Part shown: piece after piece, positions 14,683-27,600 of the stretch
How the letters are laid out: each line of letters opens with the position of its first letter
How positions within the stretch are numbered: the stretch's first letter is position 1
Origin: Latrodectus hesperus
Taxonomy: Eukaryota > Arthropoda > Arachnida > Araneae > Theridiidae
NCBI GenBank assembly: GCA_037975125.1
Contig: CM075858.1
Coordinates: 63,058,140 to 63,122,139, forward strand
Length of the DNA stretch: 64,000 nt
Direction of reading: 5' to 3'
Translations under genes and position numbers: made by a program
The notes under the pieces: model-generated
The model's database searches: none
What the model was told of the DNA's origin: nothing
What the model saw: the letters and a program-made list of their open reading frames with translations, nothing else

Positions 14683-17600
14683 AGTGATCTCAGTCCACCA
14701 AGGTTACAAATCAAAGAATTACTCAGTTCTTTTCTTTATGTCATGAAAACACTATGAAATTCACTGCATATTAAACTAAATTGGTGGATAACTCGTAATG
14801 GTGATTACAGCTGATGACTAGCATTTGATATTATCAGTCACTCAAGACTATAAGTTAAGAAACTGAAATTGCTTTGTTTAAAGAAAGGACAAGTCTCATT
14901 TTCAGTATACTCATTTAAATCAGTTCAAATATGAGTTCAAACACAATGATTAGAATAAACTCTTATATTAATCCAATACTCCCTTGATAGAAATATTCAT
15001 TTATTTGTTAAAATGTAAATCATTACTACATTTGTTGGAATTTACTGTAAAGAAATAAAAGCTAATACAAGATTATATTAACTTATTTTGTATTTATAAA
15101 AATAACAAATCAAAACATGTAAGAAGTAAATTAGAATCAGTCTAACAAAACTTAGGAAAAAATAGGTTAATTACATTTACATGTATAGAAATGTTGTAAA
15201 ATAAGTAATGGATTCCTTGCATAAGCTTTATGTCATTTTAAAATTTGATTGTTGTAAAAGTCATTTTAGACGTTTCATATATATTCATTATTCACATCTC
15301 AGCTTGCAATTTTTTAAACTTTTGAATTTTATTCCTTTTACACATTGGATTTACCAATTAATTGCTTGATGTGATTTAATACATATTTCAATTATTAAGA
15401 ACATTGAAATTTCATTTATAATAAATATGTTTGCTTTCAAAATCAATGTTTAATTTTTATAATGTAAATTTTATTAATAAAAATATAGAAAAATTATTAG
15501 ATTTCCATTCTTCCTTGTGTAATTTACAGGATATTATTTCCTTTTCATTTTCTACCAGAAAGATATTTATAACTCCACTTGTTATTCAAAATGAATGCAT
15601 ATTTTGTTGATCTTCTTTTGATATTAAAAAAAATGTTTTGATAGATTGTCAATCTGCTGTATTCTGATGTTAATCAGTAGAATTTTATTTTAGTCATGAT
15701 ATTTTCACCACATAGAATTAATTGACATTTTGTGTTTAATTGCTTATTATTGAACTCTGTAAATTTTCTCCCCATCATTGGAATTATAATCTGAATTTAT
15801 TATCTAAGTTTTCCTAAATCTAAACTTGCAAAATTTTTATGTTTAAAAGAGTTTTTATTTAATCTTGCCTTTCATCATATATCAGCTGCTTATTGTTTGT
15901 TTTATGCAGAGTAATATATTGATCATAGTATTATATCATTTAAGAGATTGTTCAACAGACTTATTCAATGTTAAATATTTAACCCTTTAACGCGTGGTGG
16001 TCGCGCCATGAAACCACCAATTTTCGATTATTTTTTTTTAAATTCCTTTTCACGATTTTTCACTTAAATTTTATAAATTTCAAATCTTTTACTTTTAAAT
16101 AACACTAACAGATGGCAGCACCAATACATTTCTGGTTGGACTCCTTCCAACATGGCGTTATTTAATGTTCATTTTTAACAACAAAAAATAACCTACTTTT
16201 TTAATATAAATAATGATAAATATTATAAATTTTTTCTTCCTATATCGTCATGTCTGTCATAAACAATATAAATGCAGCAGTAATTTGAACTAGATACGTA
16301 AAAAACTTTCCTTTTTTGAGGGAAATTCCTGGTGGTTGCACCGTGAAACCAGCGCGCAGCTAGAACACATGACTTAGGTGAAGAGCAGACTATATAAACA
16401 TGGCCGACGCTCACTGGCTGTCAAAGGACAGAGTATTTATTATGACTGGGAATTAGAGTGCTTAGAAGTGTGGGGGATTTGAATCATAGGGTCATTTTAC
16501 TTGTAAACAACATGTGGACTTTATATCGCCAGTGAACATGTACTTTCGCAATTTCTGTTTCAGTAAGACTTTTCAGTTTCAGATATTTCTTTGCGTTGAA
16601 TGTTGCGTTTGCTCCCAGGCTAGTACGGAAATTTTTATTTAGTAGTATTTTGTGTGTTTTAAATTTAATGTAAATATGTATATATATATTTAATCAAAAA
16701 TAGAATTTACATAAAGTTTTATTTAAATTTTAAATAATTAATAGCGATATATTTTAACTGTGTGTAAATATTTTTTTCTACTGTTCAAATTAAAAATGCC
16801 TCGCAAAGGGCAAGAAATAGCTGAGGCATTGGCTTTATTTGAAGAACTTCCTTCAGATCCAGAATCAGAAATCTCGGTTGATGATAGTGACAAAGAAAAA
16901 AATGTGCCATTCACTGCTAATGATAATCTTCAGGTGTAAAGTGATGAAGGATCAGAAGATGAAGACAATATCGATATAAATTTACCTGGTCCTTCCCGGG
17001 TAACCTAAATAAATTGGAATAGGAGACAGAAAGTGAAAAAATCGTGTTTTTATGGCAGCAAAATTATATAAATGTTTAATTTTTCATTTTTCCTACTCTT
17101 TACTTTGTAAAATATTGTAAAAAAATAATATACTGCATTTTAAATACAAATTATCTAAGAAGTGTGCAATAATCGTCATTTATTGAAAGCGCGTTCGAAA
17201 CAAGGCAAGTTTTTTTCCCCCTACTAACTTAGTAAGTTTCAAGGTCCTAGACGCGCGCTGGTTGCGCCTTGCAACCACCCCCCACAGATAAATGGGTGGA
17301 TGTAGATTTTTTTTAATTCATATATTATTTGTCTTCGGGATCATAACATTCAATTTTTAGAGTTCTTTGGTTTAAAATTTAAAAAAAAAAATATTGGATG
17401 CGTCAAAGGGTTAAAGTTGAATGTTAATGAAAATTTTTCATGTATATTTAAAAAAAATTTTTAAGTTAAAAACATTTATGATTTTCTTTTGGTATGTTAT
17501 TCTATAGAAAACTGCAATTGCAATAGCACAAAATGGAAACGAACTTTTTAAAATATAAATAAGCAATCTGTTGTAAGTGTTCTAATAAGCTTAAAAAATA

Positions 17601-20600
17601 CATCTTAAATTTAATCTACAAACCAGAGATTACAATTATAATTGGGAAGCGAATTCTGTATTGTTGTTCCTAATATTTCAATGTCTAGTCTTAATTTTCT
17701 TTTTTCAAGGTAAATAAGTTGATATTTGATCCTTATTTATTTCAAGATTATGCCATTCTTATGCTTGACCTATGTAACTTAATTAGATTTTTTAAGAAAA
17801 ATTAAAATCTCTAAATCTGACATCTCATCACTTTTCTGTATAATTATGAAACTAAGAAAATATTTCAATTATTTTGTCTTAAATTAAATGACATTTTAAT
17901 ATTTTATTTTATGAAATATTTTCAGGATACTTTTATATTATTTTCAATATTGTACATCAAAGTATGAAAGAAATCTATTTTATATAATATAGTTACTTAG
18001 AATATATGTTGATTAATTTATTAATCATCATCATTCATGGCACACCAGCTCAGGATGGGCCAAGGCCTTCTGAACAAATTCCTTCGAGCGACCTCTGTTG
18101 GCAGCCCATACCTTCCTCGACTGTATCCACCCATCTCAGCTTGAATCTTTCTCTTTTTCTTGTGCTGATGGGTTTTTCTAAGAAAATTCCCTTAAGGGTT
18201 TTATTGTCTTTCATTCTGATAACATGCCCAATTTAATTAAGGTGGCCTATTTTAATGTGATGTACAAACTTTGGCTCCTTGTACAAGTGGAAGATTTCTG
18301 AAGAAATCTATATTATATGATATAGTTACTTAGAATATATGTTGATTAATTTATTCATCATCATCATTCATGGCACACCAGCTTAGGATTGGCCAAGGCT
18401 TTCTGAACAAGTTCCTTCGAGCCACCTCTGTTAATAGCAAGGACCCCATATCTTCCTCGACTGTATCCACCCATTTTAGCTTGAATCTTTTTTTTGTGCT
18501 GATGGGTTTTTCTAAGAAAATTCCCTTAAAGGTTTTATTGTCTTTCATTCTGATAACATGCCCAATTTAATTAAGGTGGCCTAATTTAATGTGATGTACA
18601 ACCTTTGGCTCCTTGTACAAGTGGAAGATTTCTGTGTTGTTTCTTCTGCTCCAGACACCGTTTTCTTTTGTACATTTTAAAACATTTCTTAAGATCCTGC
18701 ACTCAAACAAGCCTAACAGCCTCTCCTCTTTTACTGTCAAAGTTGCGGTCTCCAAAGTATAGGTCAAAACAGGATGGATAAGCGTCTCACAGATCATTAA
18801 CTTTGTTTTTCATGGTAAACTGTAGTTTAATGATTTTAGAATAATTCCATGCAATTAAAATAAAGTTTTATTTAGCAATTAACAATTGGGGTAAAACCCG
18901 CTTTCTAACAAGCTAACAAAGAAGAACGAGTGGACGTATGAACTACAACAAAAGTGAAGTGTTTATTCCATGGCCTTTGGGGTTGTTGGTGCACTTGGCA
19001 TAAGGAAAATGAGCCAACTTTCAAAGCGCTGGTGCCAACATAAACAGTTAGTTTTCAATAAATGTCTTAGGCCAATAAAGGCTTTGTTAGCTGCAGCTAA
19101 ATGTCTTCTTAACTCTGGGAGAATGTCATTATTTTTACTAAACATTGAACCGAGATAAATAAATTCAGCAACTATTTCAAATTTATAATCCCCAATGAGA
19201 AGATATGTGATGATATATTAGGTTCTAGTTACAAGGAAATATTTAGTTTTGTCTTTAATTAATAATAAACCCTGTTGGTTTGGTCTCCCTCTCAATAGTT
19301 TCAAAAGCTTCTATTAAGTATTTTTTATTCTGGCCACCAGTACAATGTCATCAGCAAATGCCAACACCTGAACAGATTTTCCAAAGATACTGCCCCTGGT
19401 ATTGGCACCAGACTTCCTGATGACTCTTTCCAGAGCGATTTTATATAAAAGGCATGAGAGAGCATCCCCTTTCTTATTCCTTTTTCAATGAGAAAATTTC
19501 TAGTAATTAATTTATTATTATAATAAAAATAGACTTGGAGGAACACTGTATTTAGTTTTGAAGAAAATGTATTTATCCTTCTTGCAAATTTTTTTTTGTC
19601 AATTTTTGATGGATTCTGTAGCATATCAATTCTTATTTTTGCAGTTACTTGATGCAGCTACAAAATTTCCAATAAGAAATAATGCAAATAATGAATTAAA
19701 AAATGCTTCAAGCATGACTTTTAAAAACACTAAGAATGAAGTAAGTTTTGTTAATGAATAAATTTCTTTTATTTTATTTTAATGTTTTTTTACTAAAGTA
19801 CAAAATGTTTCAGGAAGCCTTTGTCGAAGGACTTGCAAATGGCAGAGGTTTTGATATCTTATTAGAAAATGATAAAAATTTTAAGCTTTTGCATACTTAT
19901 CCTCCAGCTTCTGAAGTTGCTGATGAATATCCTTTTAAATATTATTCTCTAAATTTTAAGAGTAATTGTGCTACTTATTGTTCTCATAATTTTTTTCATT
20001 ACATCTTTTGAAAGACAATTGCATGAGAAAGTTGGATAAGCTTCACAATAATAATTTTTTTTGTTTATTTTTACTTAACATTTTTAAATATTTTTATAAG
20101 CTTTTTTAAAAATTTCAGTATATTATCATGTGGGTACTATTTTTTCATTCAATGAAAACATCCTTAGACAGATTTTAACTTTTTTGAAACTTTTAGAAGT
20201 AAATTTTAAAATGAGCTTTGTCTTGAATTATAATTTTTAATTAGTGAATATTTTAATTATTAAATTTCACATTTATCTTTCAAAATATAATTCATTTCAA
20301 GCATCTGCCTGACAATGTTCAATTAATTTGACATTCATGCTGTAAGATTTGTTCATAGGGGGTGTCAGTCGCCTTCACGTGGTGCCCTCTGTTTTCACTA
20401 AATGACTGACTCCTGTCGCTTCATGCAGCCTACTACGTTCTTTCAGCTTCAGGATCATATTGCTGCTGTATTTTTAAAGGTCTTTTTCAAGGCCCGGACT
20501 ATGGCTAAAGACAAGCTTATCTCAGGTCTCTCTCTTCAATTGCTCCTAGCAGTATTGGGTCTGTTTATCTCTGTCAAATGGCAATTAGTTCTCTACTGGA

Positions 20601-23600
20601 AGAAGGACGACAAATTGTGCTGCAATGGATACCCAGCCACTGTGGTATCGCCGGAAATGAGGCAGCTGATAAATTGGCAAAGGCTGGCTCAAATCTACAA
20701 CAGCCTTCTCCAGCCTTGGAGTACCATACTGTTAAAAGGCTTATTAAGTCAAATATAGCCTCCTATCGTAGAAATATTTACAAGATGTGCATAAAGGAGA
20801 AAGCATGGGCTTCCTTACTAACAAAGCCTATTCCGTGTAACCTCCACAGAGCTGTGGGAGTGGCAAATTTTCGCCTTAAAACTGGGCATGATTATCTGCA
20901 AAAACACCTTCACCGTTTGGGTTTGAGGGACTCTCCAATCTGCCCTTTTGCGGACTAGAGGATATGACTGGTGACCACCTTTTCACTTGCCCTGGACTTT
21001 CGGACGTCGCAGATAGAAATTCTGCGGAAGATGACTTTTCATTCACCTCAAGATTGTATTGGGCTGCCCGACAGAGACTGATGGTTGAAAAACCAAGGTC
21101 GGGCGTAGGATTAAAAAAAAAAAAAAAAGATTTGTTCATTATCCTCATGAGACAGTTGTAGTCAGTTACCAAAATTAAATCAGCTTTAAGGGCAAGTTTT
21201 GAAATTCATCAGTTCTAAAATATTTAAGAATTAGCAATTTTCCAAAATGTCAATTGAATTTAGGATTGAAAACATTAAACTTAGTGAAATATGTAATGTT
21301 AGTTTTAAAACCTAATTAAAAATATTATTTTTTTATATGGTTATGAAAAATAGTGTTCAAAATGGTGTTATGGGAAAGGTATGACATATTTATCATTTTT
21401 AAAAAATAGTGATTTCATTTTCTCTGTGGTATTGTTTAGTGTAGCATAAGATTTCGGAAATACTTGCAAAGTAAAAGAATTTAGCTGTTGGGAAAATTGT
21501 TTTTACTAAATTGAAAGTGGAATTGGTAGAGGGTGAAAGTAATTTGTGGGGAAAAAACTAAAATTATTCTTGTCGGTTTAAAAAAATACTCATCATTCAG
21601 ATTTCATTTGCAGTGAGCTAAAAGTTTAATTATCATTTTAAAGTAAAGTTTAATAATCCTTTTTGTAAAAATTAATCTTTTTAACTTGCAATTTCAGGTG
21701 TAAATGCTGCTTTATTAAAGATTTATTTTCAGATTCATTAGCTTAAAAGTATTTATATATATATAAATATATTAATAAAAATATGAACAACTATTTGACT
21801 TATTTTTTAATGTGACTTTTTAAAAAATTAATTTTAAATTACATTAAGAAAAATATGCCAAATAGATTGAAGTTTGTTTTCTTTAATTATGCATTTAAAG
21901 TACCAGTATAAAATGAAAAATATTACTGAAGCAAGTGCTAAAATATTAAAATATTAGTGAGAAAAAGTATGCATAAGATAAGTTTATATATTGGCTCATA
22001 AATTGATAATATATTAAAACTTAGTCTTTAAAATTGAAGTGAATGTAATAGTATTGAAATTTATTCAGCAGAAAAATATTTCAACCACGAATTTTTTCAC
22101 AAATATAAATACTTTTGTTACACTAAAATTTATATAAGCATTAAGATGGTTGAATGGTTAGAGCTTTGATCTTTAGTTCTGTGTTTGTGGGTTTGAAATC
22201 CCTTCATAATATGGATGTAGCTGGTATCCTCTTTAAACTACAGTTCTACCTAATTAGCTCTTGTTGGCAGAAAATGACCCTGAGCAACTGACAAACCTAA
22301 TTCTTATTTTATCTCTGGCTCTTTCATTCTTGCATATTTTGAAATAGATACAAAAGTGTATAAAAAAGTCTCATTTAGATTATATATTTAAAGTAAATGC
22401 CCCGATAATAGTAGTGTCTCAACTGCCAACAAAATTATGTTTCAATGATTCCTCAGAAAGTTATGTTACTTGGAACCACTAAATTCTGAGAATTGAAAGA
22501 TAACTTCTTTTGTACTATTCTTTATTCATATTATAAAAATATGAATTATTTAAGCAAAAATAAAACAAAAGAGAATTTTGTATTATATTTTGAATAAAAA
22601 AATATATAAGTAATACATAATATAAAAATACTAAATAATAGGTATTTGGTATTTTGAGATTTAATTACAAATTATTTACTTTTAATTGTGTGTTTATACA
22701 ATTTACTATAGAAAAAAAATCCCTTCTCAAATATATATATAAATATAACAATCTAAAGAACAATAATACTAGTAAGACAAAATTAGGAAAATCACTAACA
22801 AGAATAAATCCTTATAATGCAAAGAGTATTAAAAAAAAACTACAAGGATCACATCTTCATCAGGAGGCAGATTGAAATTAGAACTAAACAAAGATTCAGA
22901 ACTAAACAAATTAAACATTCTTTTCTGATATGCATGAAAGACATGTCTAAAGTCTTTGCACAACTCCCACAAAGAGTGTCTATTAAAGGGAAGGTATACA
23001 AAATATGTATAAGGGAAAAAAAAACTAAAGAATATATCAAAGCAGTGTACACAAATCAATAGTATAAAAAGGAAACAACAAAGCAGTACATTGAAAAGAT
23101 TATCAGTACCAACACATCAAAGCCTATTTTAAAATTAAAAAATTAATATATTGGAACTCTAATATTTTAAAAATTTATGAGAATGTTAAGTTTAATGAAT
23201 TGAATCACTTCTACAGACAATATTTGCAATACTTAAAATTCACTAGAAATCAAATAAAATGATTAGTTAATTACCTTAAAGACAAAGATATTCCTGTCAA
23301 TTTTATTTTAAACTATGCAGGAAGTTGGGAATCGCTTGTAAAATTGAATTTTTTTGTAGTTTTTATAATTAAAAAGGGCCTCCCAAGCATTGAATTTCGT
23401 ACAAGAATCCTCAAAACACCTACTTTTACATTAAAAATACTTTAAGTTTGAGAATATTTAATAAGTTAAAGAGTATGTTTGTGTACATCAAATATACTTT
23501 TACGTTAAATTACTTTAATTTTTTGAACTTAACATTTTTCTAACATCTTTTGGTAACCATATCTTTATCCCAATTTAATAAATAAGTTTTTATGTGCTGG

Positions 23601-24576
23601 CATTGATATTTTTTTAATGTAAAGCTTTATTATTTCCATTTTTTACTATGGATTTGTATACATTGTTTTGATTTACTATTTGCTTTAATGTTTTTGATAT
23701 AAATATTTTTGTTCATTTTTACTTTAATGCTGACCTGCTTCAGGGAAATTTCATGAATGTTTTTAGACATTTGTTCTTCGTACATGTCAGAAAAGAGAGT
23801 AATTTGCATAACTGACTTTTTTTTTCCAGGCAAAGATGTAGTCCTTATGCTTTGTTTTTTCCCTCATTTTAATATTGGAAAATTTTATCTTATTGTTTTC
23901 AGTGATTTTTCAAATTTTATCTTACTTGTACTATTGTTCTTCAGATTTCTTCTTATCTGTATTGGGACATCTCTCTTTAACTGTTTTTGCACAGGTGAAA
24001 TTGTCAAAAATATTTATTTGTTGGTATTATATTTTATTCATTCAATGTACTTTCATATGTGGTATTTTATCTTGCGTTTGCAAGATATGAATGTGTGTAT
24101 TTACTGCTTTATATGTTCCATTAATTTATTTAAAAATGTATTGTCCTAAAATTATTTAATGAGCATAAAAAATTTTCTATTTTGTCAGCTAACAAAAGCT
24201 GCTAAGACATATGTAACTCAAAAGAATACGTATAATAATCTTTTAATTAACTGTGTTAATAACCTTAATTTACATTTTATTTTATTGAATTTAATAAGAG
24301 AAAATCTATAAGTTTTCCTATAGGATAAAAAAACCTTGTATTTAATTGCTTATTTGTTATTACATTAGAATAATAATTCAAGACTCATTCATAAAGAAAG
24401 GCTAGTTCATAAAATTTCTAAGTATTAAGTGATGAAAATTAAAATATTGAGTAAAAGCAGCAAGATATATTTTTAATACTTCAGAAATATAGAATTAATA
24501 AAATTTTAGTTTATAATGACTTTTGCATAAATATTTATAGTATGCTAAAATAATATGCAAAAATCTTGTAATTAGG

Positions 24577-24607
<31 letters not shown>

Positions 24608-27600
24608 AAAAGAAATTACAAGTTATTTTCTATTATAACATTTTCCATTTTTTACAAACTATTATCTCAAGGATAAGGAAAAATTCACTTATATAAGTCA
24701 AACTGAATCATGTGTAAATGCATTTACAAGTACAAGTAAGACATTTACAAATTATTAAAAAAGTAAAATGAATAAACCAACATCTTCTCAAATTAAAAAA
24801 TACACAATTTACTCAAATTAGATATTTTATAATTACTCTTATTTCTCCTGCTGTAGGATTTCCTGTTGTAAAATATTCAGCAAATTATATAGATATTGTA
24901 ATATTCAAATTTAAAAAAAGTGTTTTATTGTTTATGTAAAGATGATGTAACAAATATCATTTTCGGATTCATGATTTAATGAGATTTTTTTAATACTATT
25001 TATATATAAATATCATTATGGTATTTAGCAGTGTTGGTTGATGAATGGTCAATATTATTACTTTTATTTCAGCAATTCATGGTTTTGAATTAAACTTCAG
25101 GCATTGATGTTTGTAGTGTATTAGATTCAACCTTAAACTGCAATTTAGTCAGATTAGCTAACCCTCTTGTGAAAAAGTCAACATAAAAAGGCAATTCGTT
25201 TAATCTACTAATATAACATTAAAATGATTACCAATTGAACAGCTTTGCAGAGCTTTAGCTAGTTCCTAGTTTGATTATGACTATTAACATAATTGTATTA
25301 CATATTGAATCATTTGTTTTAAATAAGAATGTTATCTAAATGATAACATTTTTATTCAGTTTCATTAATTTCAGCTATGTATTTTCGATTAATAGCTATA
25401 CTTGTAATTAATTTTTATTTCATTGTTTTAGTTTAAACTTTATGTAAATATTAGTGGAAATTTAATTCAATAACATGCATATTGACCATACATTTTTCAT
25501 GAAATAATTTAACTGATAAAATAAATAATCGAAAAATTGTGAAATCCACTAAAAAAATATTTCCTGAATATTGATGATAAAATATTTGAATGATAAACTG
25601 GACATTTTAATCCTGATTATATCATCAAAAGCCTTTAATTGCTGAAAAAAAAACAATTTATTTTGTGTTAAGCTGTGTATAACTCTTGTAAAACTTTTAT
25701 TACTAACTGATATTTTTTAATTTAATTAATAAGACTTTTTTAAAATTTGAACATTCCATAAAAGCGTTTCTTATTAAAAAAACAAAAGCCTTTAATGCAA
25801 GAGTGGATTTATGTTAAATTTACCATAAATTTCAAAGTTAACATCATATATTCTCATTATTTTCATTTTAGATTTTGTAATTTAACCTATTATTATAACT
25901 GTAGCTGCATTATTCAATCCATGATTCAATATTTATTATATTTCTTCATTAGTCAAATAAGTTTGCTTACATCTTTCATTCAAATAGCAAGTGTTTCTCT
26001 TTAATTATTTATGCATCGTAAAAAAGTAACCAAAGTGTTTGATGATTGGTATAATCTTGGTCTTAGTTATTACAATCAGCTACTGATGGAAAAAGAAGAA
26101 TTAATGAAAGTGATTAATAAAGTCCATAAATTTACATTAAATATTGCAGAAGAAGAAATGGATCATTACATCACTTATAGAGAAAAGGCATATTTTTACT
26201 TATTTATATAAAAAATGGATGTGAAAATAAGTTTATTTTAATTTTTGTTAACACAACCTTGCTTATTTATTTTTTTCTGTTTACAATGAATATGAGCTTT
26301 ATGCAAATAAGGTATATTTTTTTGTTTAAACTGCACTATTTTTATTGATTCTTAAAAAAAATTTTTGTAAATAGTTTATTATACAGGGTGATCTTTTTTA
26401 AAGTGACAGTGTTTGGAATGCCCTGTAGCACGATCTAATTGTCAAAATGGCAACAAACTTGGTATTTGAACTAATCAAAACATGGGGAAAAGGACTCCAT
26501 AAAAAAATTAGTTCCAAAACTCGCCGCTAGGACATTTTGTGGCGCTTTACAATGTGTAAAATGTGAGAAAAGAAAATTACTAACACTTATAATCGTACAG
26601 TAAAATTATTCATGTTTATTTATGACATTAACTTCCCCTGTGAGGAATTAGACCACATTCAATGTGAGCACCGTTCTTCCATACATTCTATAAATAACAC
26701 CATGCATTCTGTGCACAACGTTCTCCACAGCTGTACGTATCATATCAAGAGGAATATTCCGCACTCTGTTATGTTGTCCTTTAGAATAGACAAATTTGAT
26801 ACTCCACAAACATAAACTCACGTTCCGGTAACGTGAGAGGCATTGCCACTGGAGCTCGTTTACTTCAGCTGAGATTACTTGTGGAAGCTATCTACTACTT
26901 GCTTTTATAGCCTCTATTACTGGCACTGTCATTGCACAATATTTTCATTTTTCATTGACACCCATGTTTTATGCTAATTCTCATTATTGTAAAATACAAC
27001 AGTGCCACAAAATACCCTATCGGTGATTTTTGGAACTAATTTTTTTTTACAGAATCCTTTTTCCCATGTTTTGATTAGTCTAAATACCAAGTTTAGTATT
27101 ATTACGGCAATTAGATCGTGCTGCAGGACAATCCAAACACTGACAATTTAAAAAAGATCACCCTGTATATTTATCACTATTGTATTACATTATAAATAAT
27201 ATGTAATAACTTAAAATCCATTATTCTAAATTTTCTATTAAACTACTTCCTTTGTAAAATACTTTAATATTAAATGAAACAGTTTTTAAAATTAAGACAT
27301 CAAAATTTTAAGTTTGATTTTTTTATGCAAATTTTAAAATTTTTTATTTTTATGTAAATTTAACCTTTTGTTTTTGTTTTTTTACAGATACCTAAAAAAT
27401 TGTATTTGATAGATAAAAAAATTACATCTTCTGGTAGAAGTAATGAAATAAGTAAGTTGATAAAGGTGTGTAAAAAAGAATTATTTAATGCTAACAAAAA
27501 TTTGATGAACTCATTTGCCTTGTATTTTGATCTCATTCAGGTGAGTTTAGCTTTCTTTCATTTTGTAATTTTGTGTTTATTTTTTAAATATACTTAAATA

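Noticed and set aside
17993..18340. Two independent RTE insertions
   Set aside because: Non-LINE flanking sequence is shared by both units at a constant 333-bp offset, which indicates a local tandem duplication.
23757..24149. 130-codon plus-strand open frame
   Set aside because: Phe/Leu/Ile/Cys-rich product of T-rich DNA, with no domain and no splice or start context.
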